Shown here: piece after piece, positions 1 to 11,916 of the stretch
How positions within the stretch are numbered: position 1 is the first letter of the stretch
Layout of the letters: each line of letters begins with the position of its first letter
Source of the DNA: Mactra quadrangularis
Lineage: Eukaryota > Mollusca > Bivalvia > Venerida > Mactridae
Length of the DNA stretch: 64,000 bases
Direction of reading: 5' to 3'
NCBI GenBank assembly: GCA_025267735.1
Contig: CM046304.1
Coordinates: 18,912,620-18,976,619, forward strand
The notes under the pieces: model-generated
The model's input: only the letters and a program-made list of their open reading frames with translations
Databases searched by the model: none
What the model was told of the DNA's origin: nothing
Program-made: the position numbers and the translations under genes

Positions 1-3000
1 TCCACAGGATCCAAAACTGAATACCAGCCTTAAATTTATATAGTTCATGCGTTGCTTGAGCAAAACTCATTATATGTGTACTTTATATTTACCAGTGAGT
101 AAAGTAAGGAATAATGAAAGTATTTTTTTCATGCGCATTGTACACAAAATTTGAAAATCTTAGACCTCACATATTTATTTCTTCTCGATATGCTATTGTG
201 ATTATTTAGGATTCCATTAGATTAGATTTATTTTGACATTCAATGTTACAACATGGCACACATAATAACATACAAGTTACAAAAAATAACATATAAGTAA
301 CAATAATAAACAGTATGAATGCAATACCGAATAGCCATATCAAAGAACATAATACATCAAGGATGACACAAAAAAAGAGTAAAATCATAAACTCTAATTT
401 CCGTTGTGGTCCGTGATTCTAGAAGTACAGTTGCGATGCTTAATTTGATCTTTTAATCGTTATTCATTACACACGTGATACATTCAGGTGTCTTACAATC
501 AATTTCATATTCAAAATAATTGATTTGCAAAATTTCGAATCTTCCACTCATTATTATATAACAATAATACATGATATTTATCAAAGTACTTAAACATTAG
601 TTGGGCTATGTGTCACAGGGTAATAGTTTCTACATTAACTTGGATTTATTATATACATTCAATAAACCAAGTATTAATAAAACGATTTATAATCCACATT
701 ATTGCACTAAATCTGGCCATTATGTCACATCTGCCTAGATATATTGTTTGTGAAAGAAAATAAATTAAAGGTAGATGCGATCGCTATGTTCAGAATCTAT
801 ACTCAGGCTCACGCACAATTCTGTTCAATTCTACTCGCAATATTATTGTTAGTTGCAAGTTCTGCTCCAGCATCATTTCTATTAATAGAAACGTTTACAT
901 CTGACCGTTCCAAGAAAAGCTAGGCACTAGCGTCCATCGACTTTACTTGTAAAGTTTGGAAAGAATGGACAAAAGAATGGACAAAACAGAAGCCAAGATT
1001 CTTGAAATTTAGAGAAATCATGTACTGTATAATAAAGCAGACAATGCCTCATTCCCTTCCTCCTTTGTTTTACGTACAAATACAGAACTATGATCTCCTC
1101 CGCTCCTGACTCTACCTGCACCATATTTCCAAATGGTGAACTTTTTTATCTCTCACAGCAAGAAAAAGACCTGCCGCCTCGATAGCCTTCGACGGTTTTC
1201 TGCGTTCGGGTTCGTGCTCCATTTGAATGGCAAAACTGCTCAAAAGCCGCGTTTGCGTTCGTGTTCGTGTACGCGGTGGACGCGTTCGCGTTCGCGCCCT
1301 GTATAAACGGACCCTTCAAAGACAAGCTGTTGACCATTAGCCTTTTGCCTAAGCATATCGCTATGTATCGCTTTGCCCCCCCCCCCCCGTTTGTACCCTC
1401 GAATTCATATCAAACATTTATTCATTTTGGTGTAAGAAGAGTACCCGGGCAAAAAGTGATACCTAGCGATATGCTTAGGCAACATACCCCATACCTCTCT
1501 ATGTTAGAAAGTAGGCCATTATTTACATAGGATAGGAGCACTAGTGCTATAATCTTGGGGACTTTATTCATGTAGAATGTTCTCCTGTTCTCCTCCGAAC
1601 ATGACTCCGATTAGGAACCGTAAAACGCATTTTAAGGAACAAAAGAACGCCATGGACATTTATGTATTCCATTTCGTCATGAGTTTTGAAAACAACAAGT
1701 CGATATTCAGAAAAAAACTCACACACTAAAGTACTAAAATAGCTAATTACGAGATTCCAATTGCGGTCCTTGGGCGAATATGTAATTACAAATGTATAAA
1801 TAACCAGAGGACAATTATTTCAGGAATACAGTTGTCGAAACAAAATGTGAATGAAAATTACTTTGTATTTCTGGAAACTGTTTCACACTCACGGTGATAA
1901 CACAAGATAAATAATTAACAAAAGCGGCTTTGAAGTTGAAACTCAGTGACAATCACAATACCATAGTAAACAACTATACTTCACGGGCGTCCCACACACT
2001 ATCTTCTGAAAAAAGGAAGGGTCTAAAACAAATATTAGCTTCAATAGATAAAAAAGCGTAGATGCGCGTACAGTAGTTACAAAACAAATGAAATTATTCG
2101 TGGTTGACCCACTTTGGGTGTCTTTATCAGAGACATATAGTGGAACGTTTTCGGGACGACATTTGTTGTTGAATTTGAACAATGCAAAATTGTTAGTGTG
2201 CATTCGATAAAGAGTTACGTTACATCTCTTTCTAATGCTTGATTTAAGCTGCCATTCAATGTTCTGACCAAGGAGACACGTTTAACGTCAATCTTTTTAC
2301 ATGAAGCCATTTTGGGGTTTTAATCAAGATAAACACATTGGTAGTCAATATTCATTAAATTTGCCACATGCATATGATACGACCCTCAATTAACCAAATC
2401 CAATCATATACACATAAAAAATTATATTGTGTATTGGCTGGATTAGAACCATTCCGACCGCGTTGATTTTGCAGTTCTTTGTCCGCTTTATATCTCTGCC
2501 AGAAACTGCAACATCCATAAATATTACATAGTTGTGCAACCAACGAAGAATAAACCGTTCGGTTAGCTAAGTCGCTGGCGCGTTTAACTACTGATCCAGG
2601 ATTGTATGCCTTAGTGAACTCTGGTCTACAGTAATAAGGTAGTAGGGTAGTTGTGACTTACTGGTGAGGGTATGCTCTTCATATATTGTTGAAAGTTTTA
2701 GTTCAGATATCAAAGCCTGTCTTAGGAGGGCAATGAGTAGCACGTACGCCTTTTTTTCGCGATACGATTGGCACAATGATGAAATGTAACATAAAACACC
2801 ATACAATATATCAAATTATTTCCCAACAGTGAAAATAACAGAATGTTAATAAATGGTATACACCTTTAACAAATCAACATAGTTCTATATTTTTATGCTA
2901 TGGTCTTTAATGTTTATGCATTTCTCACAAATGGCTAAGCAACATCCGGGCACTGAAAATGAGTATAATGTCTACGGTAGTAAGAAATAATCACACAACG

Positions 3001-3026
3001 TTTGCCGGATATACAACGCTGAAACA
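1..3026. other. Upstream intergenic DNA without recognisable genes
   Basis: The short open frames here have no domain-like content, and I could not connect them into exons. A 13-base C run is at 1376-1388, inside the inverted repeat at 1345-1482. No TATA box is obvious within 100 bases of the ATG at 3027. Confidence 0.5.
1345..1482. repeat. Short inverted-repeat element
   Basis: Arms of 27 bases (1345-1371 and 1456-1482) are reverse complements with about two mismatches, both built on GCCTAAGCATATCGCT. They flank a C13 run and a short spacer. The preceding 160 bases are rich in GCGTTCG/GTGTTCGTG repeats. No clear target duplication, so it may be a small MITE or a foldback sequence. Confidence 0.5.
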
Positions 3027-6000
3027 ATGTGGATTTTTCAACCACTACGTATCTTTGTCATAGCAGGATTATGTATGTTTTTCTTAGGTAAGAATAAAGC
3101 ATTTTACGAAATAAGTGGATGTCCGGTTGCCAGAGACAACCAATTTCTAGTTCGGACAACCAACAATTTCTTTTGAGCACCAAATTTCTACAAACAAGAA
3201 ATAGTGCTAGCTGCTAAAATGATCTGTTCGGGCAATAACTTTCATATCATAATTTCTTAGATTGAATTAATGGGTAATATAGTTCTAATCCTTAACCTTA
3301 CTATATACGCAAGCTGGCTTATGCGTTTTGAGCATTAATTTTTAGATTGTTGTGTGTGTCATTTAGTTTTTCAAACGAGTCCGTCTCGTTTGTATGAACG
3401 CATTATGTTCAGAGCCAGGCTAGTTAGATTCCGTTAATTCTAAACAAATAGTCTATCAGTAACAGACAATCCGCGTTTTAAAGCGCAATCAGGCTTTCTG
3501 GTGTTCAAAATATAGACTTAAATAGACGTTTACAGATCTCGGGATCGCAACTATTGTTATAATGCTCAACAAAATATATATGATTTTTTAATCAGATTGT
3601 TACAAAAATGGGAAACAACTGTGTCCGACAAGGTTCCAAGTCAAAAACACTATATTATACAATGTACATGTATAAATATACAATTTATACAACGTATATT
3701 ACTCAAAAATAGTAAATTTGGTTTTCTAGTATCCGGGAGTAAAGAACGTACGACTTCTATGTCGGCTAAACAAAACCTGAGTTGACTTGCATTTTTAAAA
3801 TTTCCATACGAAATTAGTTTCGGCGTCATTCGAATGAGTCAACCCTTGACTATGCATGAATAAATCCGTGAAGTAGTATCTAATACACATGTTTTTTTTT
3901 TATATTTTAATTTAGCTTTGCTGGTAGAACAAGTGGAAGCTGGTCGTATGCGCCCTCCAAAAACTAATCTGCGAAATTTAGGACGACCAATGCCTCAGAG
4001 GAATCCCCCAAAACCTTCTTTTCAACAACAGATTCCAAACAGACCTGTGCCTCAAACAAGTGTAAAAATATTTTTCTCTTTGTCTTTTACTTTCAGACTC
4101 TATTTTACATTTCGCATTTCATTCAACGCTTTTATTTTATGTCTTGGTAAATCATTAATTTAAGACTTAGTTTCGCTTCTACTATACTGTCCGATGGTCA
4201 TTGCAGAGTCTATAGTCACGTGAACCAAAATTTCAACTTCGCAACGATTTGTTTTGTCTAACTTTTCGGTAAAAAATAGAATGACTTCAAATTGCCGCAT
4301 AATTTAGCTGCTACATTTCTTCTCGTCCTGTGAGGTTTGATCTTAAACCTAAAATCCTTAGCACAAAAATTAAAAATATAGAATGTATTTCTTTATTTAG
4401 TTGAAAGATCGATTTTTATTTCGCGAGGGAGCTAAGGGTGCGATATTTTCACGAGTGACGTAGCCACGAGTGAAAAAATAATACCCTTAGCTCACGAGTG
4501 AAATAAATAGATCTTACATCGAAATAAAACATTTCCTGTTTATTATATGCTTCAAACTGGCTTTTCTTAATTTTAAGTATGATATGTCATCAGAACGGCG
4601 CATCCAAACAGTGAAAATAACAAATGTATTTCTTTGTTTCAAAACAGTGGAATGTCGATTTCTATTTCACCGACAAATCCCGGTATTCCACTGGAAAGCA
4701 TAATATAATAAACACTATATACTCCAATGATTTTGTAAATCGCTGGTAATTAACAGAAATGATGGAAATATTTTATTTGTTTTTTTCCCTTTCAGACCAA
4801 CCAATGTCCTGGAAATTCTGAAAGTATACAGATGAACTGTTTAAGTTGTGAAGCAAAACCATACAGAGATTGTCCCATTGCTTCTGCAACTAAAATCACT
4901 CAGGTAATATCATTTTAGAAGAAATTTCTGCAGACTCCAAACTCTACGAAGTTTAAACTCTCATGCGGTGACCAATTCCTACGGTGTTCAAATTCTATGA
5001 GGTCAAAACTCTGCGGTGTCCAAACTCTGCTTGGTCAAAATTCTGCAGTGTACAAATTTTATGAGGTAAAAACTCTTTGGGGCCCAAACTTTGCTGTTTC
5101 CAAATTCCTCTGTGTTCAAATATTGCGATGTCTAAATTTTATATTGTCCGAAGTCTGCGGTGTCCAAACTCTGTTGTGTCTAAAGTCTGCAGGATCCAAA
5201 TTTTGTTGAGATACTATCACGGATATAGTTTTTGCTGCTCGTCTGACATTAACCCAAGATGTTAAATATGGCGACTAGAAACCATTTAGATACGTGTGAA
5301 TGTATAACTATGTTAATAACTACAAGATCATTTTTTCTAAAACCTTCATTTGTCCAAAAGTCTTTCGGAGGCACAGTAGTTTCATATTTGTAAAGGGGCT
5401 ACATGAAGTCTCATGTTTATAAAGGTTAAAGGGGCTACATGAAGTCTCATGTTTATAAAGGTAAAAGGGGCTACATGTAGTCTCATGTTTATAAATAGTG
5501 AATTCCATATTAAATGATACATTCCATATTCACATAAGACAGTGATTGTCATGCATTAGTTCATTGTACTATTTACATCGACTGGATTTGGTTTTTTGTA
5601 CGAATTGTACAATTTCATGTTTGATTTTGTGTTTTATTCAGGTTCTAATCGTCACTGAGTATGATGATTCCTACAATACATGTGAACGTGGTCGTATCAA
5701 GAACTATGGTATAAGCGGAACAAATACTATATGGGTCAACAAGGGATGCCGAGCCAAATTTCTAATCTGTTATGAGAAAGGTATCTATACATTTTATTGA
5801 TTTAAGCATTGTTTCTGTCAATGAGCTGTGGTTTTTAAGCGTATGGTTTTATTTGTTCTATGTTAACACCATGCAAATATAATCATTTTTTTTACTATTT
5901 CTCCTTCATTGTTAGTCATCCGCTCTATTCATCACACATCTTTGCAGTCAAATATCTTTGGCTATTAGCCATTTTTATATAATTTTCTTAACGAGCCCTC

Positions 6001-9000
6001 CAGGTTATTCATTGTCATTGTCATCAGTGCTATGATTTCTGATTATTGTTTATTAAAATGAACTGCAGTATAACCACCTGTCTGTTTAGACTTGGACATT
6101 GTGATTCAAACACATTTTCAGTTTTACGAACTTTTTTAATTACATACATGTTTGATGGGTTATAAATTCCCCACAAAACAAACTCATTCAATAACATGGT
6201 AGAATAAAGTATTTTAGTTTCTGATTTTGATATTAAAGCCTAGGTTTTCTTTATTTACAGAAAGTACGATAAGTAAGTAACTGCTGTTCTTCTTATAACG
6301 TTGCATGTTCAACACAATTGCATGTTTACACCGCTTTCAAACCCTTTAGTGCCTATCTATTACCATTTCGTCAACGGCAATCACACTGCTTCCTTTAATT
6401 TTACTTTTTATGTAAAAGGCATCATTATTTGTCTATTACTGTTTTACCGTCGGTAGCCATATTGGTTTCTTTAATTTCACATTTATATAAGCATTTCTTA
6501 TGAAGCGTTGCATGTTTATAGTTTCGGAGGTAGCCAATGGCATAACCCATTTTCATGTGCTTAAAATTACCCTATGCATGCATGTAATTACTAAAGTTCG
6601 TTAATTTTCAAATCTACTTAAGTTTTTTTTCAACAAAAGGAAGGCCGTAAGCCCAAGCGGCAAAATTAATATACAAACTTGACATGTCACAGATGATAAT
6701 ATGAATGATAAGTACAGTTGAATAATTTATATTAATGTGCAAGGTATTCACAATTAAATACATTACATTAAATGCATATATATATAATATAAATTTGTAT
6801 AATTGTGAAGCGATACCCACTTTCAGCATTCTAGTTCGAAACGAAAAAACCAGAATACTGTGGGTCTGACTCACATACATACATACATATAATTATATTT
6901 TTTAAACCCATGGATGTCTAACACATTACCTCTTAGCTTACCCATTATAAAGGGAACATTATACATGTAAATGATATCTAATAAGGAACTTTAGTCAGTT
7001 ATTTCCCCTTGTATACTCTTCAAATATGTAGGTCCAATTAGTTGGATTACTCGGATTTTATACTTACTTTTTATGTCAATTTGCCAAAATTAATCTTTTG
7101 CAATTTTTTTGTAAAGAATCTAATTTGTTTGAAATTCAAGCTAAGTATTTTTAAGGTACAGAATTATCTAAATTTCATCACTTCTGTTAACATCTTCATT
7201 AACAACAAAGATATTAGATGAAATAATTTGTTATCCTTACATAGGAATTCAATGATGAAATCCGAGGATTCCAACTGTAAGGACCTACTTACCAATTGGA
7301 TTGCTTCAGATTTTATCCGGGAAGTATAACTGACTAAAGTCCCTAATATACATTGCATGAACACTGTGCTGGTTTATTTTGTTAATAGTCTCGACCATTA
7401 CAAGAGAGTAGTAATGTTTTTAAACAAGCATGTTTTGTATATACATCGTATAGAGTCTGTCATAGAACCAACAATTTCCGATCAACTTTGTGGTTTTGAA
7501 TCATTATCCACGAATACTCTTTAAGTCAAGTGGACTGCTCTAATAGATCATGAGAAAACTTCCGTTTCTAACTAAGAAATAAGAAGGTCGTTTCATATGA
7601 TCAACAATTCTGAATGTATATACATATATTTCCTATCATTACATACCATATACAGCATTTGATGGCTTTGATATTTGTTTAATATCAGGAAGTCAGCAGT
7701 TGAATAATTAGATACCATATATATCAACAACTTCGTGTTAAAACTGTCGAACGACTGGGCGGTTCCATCGCGTGCCGATATGTGGATAGGATATTTCACT
7801 TCAACAGACACGTATTTAGAACGTGTAACTCTATACCTGATGAACGCTGTAGTTTTGATTACGACGTTTCCTCATCTTCTTAAATAATTCACCGTTCCGA
7901 TATTCTCCACCTACTTAAATACTGTTGCTACATCCGTTACGCCAGCATCCAAAATGTCCACTTAATAATTAGGGTGAATTATTTTTATAGTAGAACACTG
8001 ATTTACTGTTTCATAAAAAAATCGTTACACTTTTAGAGTTTTAGAAGATAAAAGATATTTAAGTTAAAATCTGTGAACGAGCATCTTTAAATGTTTAAGC
8101 CCAGGAATCTTAAACGATTTCCGGTACTGGTAAACAATTAATGGTCACCAGTGTCGTCCACTTAAAAACATTACTTCAACAAAAGCAATTATTTACTGCT
8201 TCACCGAAGACCTGAGATCAAATTACCGACCCAATTGTAACCGTGTTTTCAATTAGTTTATTCTTAATTAGATTAAGAGTTAATCAGCACGAATTTGTAT
8301 TTTTTTCCTTCATTGTACGTCAAAGTCCGAGAACATTTTGTAAAAAAGCCATCAAGATCCACGTGTTTCTAGATAGTTTAGAGTTTAAAGCTGACAATAC
8401 CCATAAGCATGCTAAGAAATCTATATAACATACATCGCTCTCTAAACTACTAAAGATATTAGTATGGGATTTTGAGAAAAAACAACTTATCATTCTTACA
8501 GCACGTAAATTTATTAGGATTAAAGCTATTCATGTCCATAGTTTGGACCATTTTGTTAAACTAAAGCTACAGTCCCATAAACATAAAAATAGCCGTGAGG
8601 GCACCGTACGGGCGCCGTGCGATCAAGCTCCGCACGGACCCGTACGAACTCTTGCCTACCCGTAAGAACAGTTACGTTTTTACCAGGGTCCTTGAGATGA
8701 GCCGTGGATACACGTATCAGTTTCAAAGTCAAATCGTGAACAAAGAAGTAACCGAGTATGGATTAAACTTGCTTATTTTCCAGCTACGGCTCCGTACTGG
8801 TGCACAGGTGACAGACTCAATTTTTCCTTATTATAGTATACATAGAGAAAAGGTCTCTAACGCCTGTTCAACGGTTGTAGTTTTCAACTCGTCACCAAGC
8901 TCACAAGAACGACTCGATCGTCAAATCTTTTTCACTATTAGCTCTAGAAAGGATTATTTTGCACAAAAATACATTTTATTTGAAGAAAAACGACCAAAAA

Positions 9001-11860
9001 TTGATGAAATGGTCCCAATATATCCCCAAAAAGCCTTAAAAATCGTTTTATGTCAAACAAGACGTCCATATAGAACGTATAGTGAAACTGACTGTTTCGT
9101 CCGCTATGAGCAAATAAAACAAAAAATACCATAAAATCTACATATTTTCAATAAATAAATCCATTTTCTATCGACTCACGGCGTAAAATCTTTCAAACAG
9201 GTCTCTAGGAACACTTAAACCCACGTATATTGTTCCACATGCCTACTATTTTGACAGATGACCTCCATTTTGTTAGATTTCCAATTGACGCGTTTTGATT
9301 GGTCGAAAATCACATTGACCAATCAAAACGCGTCTAGGATTCACTGCGGAAAACGTTACGGCTGTCTGCACGTACGGGTCCGCTACAAACCACGATTTAA
9401 AGGGACTGAGGCATAACAAATGCTGATTTTTTACTTTGCTCAAATGATGACTCCATGTTTCGTTTTTATGGGTAAATAAGAATCAGTTGATGATACAGAT
9501 TTGGTTATGTTTGATATTTTCCAAGCATTGTCTTTATTTGGTTTAGGAATATTAACATTTTTAAAATAAACTGGCTTGTAAATTATGGATAACATAAAAT
9601 GATAGAAACAAAAACAAAACATTTGTAGTAAATCATCTATACCGTTACTACATGTAACAAGGCAGATTTGTTCACTATCTTTTTCAATTACATGTCAATT
9701 TGGACTGAAGTTGTCATTATCAGAACACTGCTTTACTGCTTCGAATATGTCTCTATAAAATGTTTAAAAGTTTAGGAAACTTTTATATTTAAACTAAAAT
9801 CAGTGACACAACAGCTTTAATACATGTCTTGGTAAAAGATTTAATCCATGACACGTGACCAATTAACACCTTCATAGGAATTACAAAGATTTTTTATACC
9901 GACGCCATTTTAACAAAAGCCTTAATGAGATGAATTAAAGAAAACACTTCCTGATTGTTGAATTTTTGAGTAGTTTACATGTAATTTAAAATTAAAAACT
10001 AGATATTTCCTAGAAACACATGCATGTTTTATATCGTCGCGTACAGCATCCAAATTGCAAGATGACCTTTTTTATAATAGCTTTATTTTTTTATTTGTAC
10101 ATGTACATGATACAGCAAACAAGGAAAAAAGACTTGCTATGCATCGCTGTGTAGTGATTCTATTTGCTAGTTGGTAGTAGACCGTTCCGTAGAAAATCGC
10201 TAGGTAGCGATACAGAGCGCTTGCCTTGTGGAACGGGCCCTTTAACTGCTCGTTTTGCTTTGTTTCAGGTCGTCATGAACCAAAACGTATAAACTGTATG
10301 TGTACAACTTCTAAACGTAAATGCCCTGTAGGTATTCCTGGAGTAAATATTCATATAGAAGTCCATATGTTGTGGAGTTTTGGTTCTGGCAAGTAAGTAC
10401 GAAAGAAAAGACACATTTTGTATTGTTTGTTTGTTTTTATTGGTTTTAACGTCGTAGAAACACATTGTATAGGTCATATTACGACGGTCAGTCAACCTAC
10501 TCACTGTTCCTGGAAAAACTATATCTGCATTAAGCTGTTAACCAGTTACTATTTACTTCCATCACTGACTGACAACTGCTCAACATGATTTAGCATCTGT
10601 GGTAGGAGGAAGAATGGCCGTAGAAATAATTTTATGACCAACTCGAAAAAATCATACCCCGTCCAGGAATCGAATCTACGACCACTCAGTTAGTAGATTT
10701 GTGTGCTACCAACTGAGCTACCTTGGTGGCTTTAAACAAAGTACAGCCTTATCACTGTCACCAGAGTAAATGACTGATGAAAAAATTAGTGTAGTTTTCA
10801 ATAACAAAACTTTTGTCAATATTATAGGATAACACTTACCTAAATGTAACCTTGTTTTAGTTTGTAGAGTTTTTGGACGATTTAATTGTCTTTAGGTGTC
10901 CAAATCTAATCTATTAAAAAAAAATTAGGCAATCGTGCGACGTAACGTAGTCCTAAGCATTGTCAATTTGATATTTGTTTGTTTACAAGAGCCTCCGGTG
11001 ACTAATATTTTGCCCTGTCCATTCCAAGCCTTACATACCTTAAGTAGATTCTTGCTTTTGTTATTTGTTTATGTCGCTTTTTATAACAAACATCTAAATC
11101 TCAAAATCATTTCCTTCTTTGCTTTTTGGCAGTATTTAAAGTCTGTGTTGTTTGACTGTTTATGTTCCTGATATGTTTGCTTTCACCATATTTGATTGTA
11201 CTGTCAAAGACTGTACACACTTTAAGATTGGATTGTTACGGAAATCATTTTTCTGTTCAGTTGACCAAGCTTGCAATCAAAAGTTTGATTATGCTTTATG
11301 TTTGTTACTTACAATATACAGAGTCAGATTGACGACTTGTTGCCATACTTGAATAACTAAAACAAGACATAATGACCATTAGAACAATTGTCCATGAATC
11401 AATTATAGGATTGGAAATGTTAGGTACATTTTTTATTGTAACAGTTCACCATAAAGGCAATTTTAGTTTTTAGAGTTTGGACACACTTAAATAATCTTTT
11501 AGCCGCAAAATCTAAAAAAAGTGTCAGCAAACATATCAAGAACAGCAACAGTTCAGAACACAACTATACCACACAGCTGAAAAGCAAATACATGCAGTGA
11601 GAATGCTTATTTTTAAACTTTTGTTACAAAAGGGACGCAACATACAAATCACGAATTTTTAAAAGAAGTTTCAGCTTGGGAACGGAAAAATAGTTGACAA
11701 ACGACGGAGGGCGAACATGTTAAAGCTATTACGATCATGATGTTTATACTGTATGTACACTTTTATTTTCAGATGTAAGGAGAATGTCTCCTGGGGTTAT
11801 GATGACCACGATATATGGGTAGATCAAGGTTGCAGTGCTACTTTTACAGTTGATTGGTGA
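3027..11860 (+). CDS. Secreted lectin-like protein with two DUF3011-type repeats (lectin ADEL-like), six exons
   Basis: Exons join as 3027-3087, 3916-4061, 4796-4903, 5642-5780, 10269-10392 and 11773-11860, all GT-AG with matching phases, giving 221 aa. Residues 1-20 form a signal peptide (MWIFQPLRIFVIAGLCMFFL). Residues 21-72 are a basic Pro/Gln/Arg-rich linker. Two cysteine-rich repeats follow. The first (about 73-151) contains TNTIWVNKGCRAKF; the second (about 160-221) contains SWGYDDHDIWVDQGCSATF. The IWV-x-x-GC-x-A-x-F signature is typical of DUF3011, which I recall from molluscan proteins annotated as lectin ADEL-like; sugar binding is therefore inferred. ATG 3027 is chosen because it opens the signal peptide directly before a strong donor (TTAG/gtaaga). 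The stop is at 11858-11860, with AATAAA 50 nt later. Introns 1, 2, 4 and 5 contain MITEs, a foldback element, minisatellites and a SINE. Exon structure is solid; the function is moderately sure. Confidence 0.85.
3099..3264 (+). mobile_element. MITE family R1, copy a (degraded ends)
   Basis: About 166 bases align along their length with the copy at 23940-24107, sharing tagtgctagctgctaaaatg and the surrounding sequence. It starts 11 bases after the exon 1 donor of the lectin-like gene. Confidence 0.65.
4385..4710 (+). repeat. Dispersed repeat R2, copy a, with palindromic half
   Basis: About 330 bases in intron 2 of the lectin-like gene match 23040-23372 in reverse complement. One half is internally palindromic, with tcacgagtgacgtagccacgagtga at its centre and gatcgatttttatttcgcg facing cgagtgaaataaatagatc. 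The other half carries the ccggtattccactggaaagcat motif. Confidence 0.7.
4955..5212 (+). repeat. Minisatellite, ~14-18 bp unit
   Basis: About 15 degenerate units of the form gtgtccaaactctgc(g/a) lie in intron 3 of the lectin-like gene. The repetition explains the overlapping open frames found here. Confidence 0.8.
5373..5497 (+). repeat. Minisatellite, ~36 bp unit, about 3.5 copies
   Basis: Near-identical units carry aggggctacatgaagtctc and atgtttataaa. It lies in intron 3 of the lectin-like gene, 145 bases before exon 4. Confidence 0.85.
6261..6272 (+). other. Possible 12-nt microexon of the lectin-like gene
   Basis: Twelve bases (AAAGTACGATAA) lie between a pyrimidine-rich acceptor (ttctttatttacag) and a strong donor (gtaagtaa). 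Both flanking introns are phase 1 and 12 is a multiple of three, so inclusion would add four residues (E-S-T-I) between the two DUF3011 repeats without breaking the frame. Exons 4 and 5 also join in frame without it, so it could be an alternative cassette or a chance match. Confidence 0.4.
6984..7344. mobile_element. MITE-like foldback element, 361 bp
   Basis: Ends are 19-base inverted repeats (6984-7002 and 7326-7344; AGGRACTTTAGTCAGTTAT). A second subterminal inverted match (GTAGGTCC... AGTTGGATT...CTCGGATTT) sits inside each arm. It lies in intron 4 of the lectin-like gene. No coding frame; flanks suggest a short A/T target duplication but do not settle it. Confidence 0.65.
8570..9408 (+). 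mobile_element. Putative non-autonomous transposable element in intron 4
   Basis: The segment opens with CAGTCCC and closes with the complement GGGACTG, and GGACCCGTACG occurs near both ends in inverted orientation. A 179-codon open frame (8595-9134) lies inside; it has no recognisable domain. I see no convincing target-site duplication, so the boundaries are tentative. It lies between exons 4 and 5 of the lectin-like gene. Confidence 0.4.
9287..9334. repeat. Perfect 18-bp inverted repeat (hairpin)
   Basis: GACGCGTTTTGATTGGTC at 9287-9304 is exactly complementary to 9317-9334, with a 12-base loop. It lies inside the putative element at 8570-9408. Confidence 0.9.
10430..10730 (-). mobile_element. 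tRNA-derived SINE, family A
   Basis: On the minus strand the head has a Pol III A box (TAGCTCAGTTGGTAG) and B box (AGATTCGATTCC). The body follows and the tail ends in the complement of ggttttaacgtcgtag. It lies 37 bases after the exon 5 donor of the lectin-like gene. Related copies are at 30993-31300 and 59708-60010. Confidence 0.85.
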
Positions 11861-11910
11861 CGTCAACAAGATCTGCTGACTGTTTTGTGATGTTATGATG
11901 CCACCAAATT

Positions 11911-11916
11911 AATAAA
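11911..11916 (+). terminator. Polyadenylation signal of the lectin-like gene
   Basis: AATAAA stands 50 nt after the stop codon, a normal distance for a short 3' UTR. No other hexamer lies between the stop and this site. Confidence 0.7.

Noticed and set aside
2588..2806. 72-codon minus-strand frame containing a CCA/gtaagt donor.
   Set aside because: No downstream exon with matching phase and no signal peptide or domain could be found within the remaining 2.5 kb.
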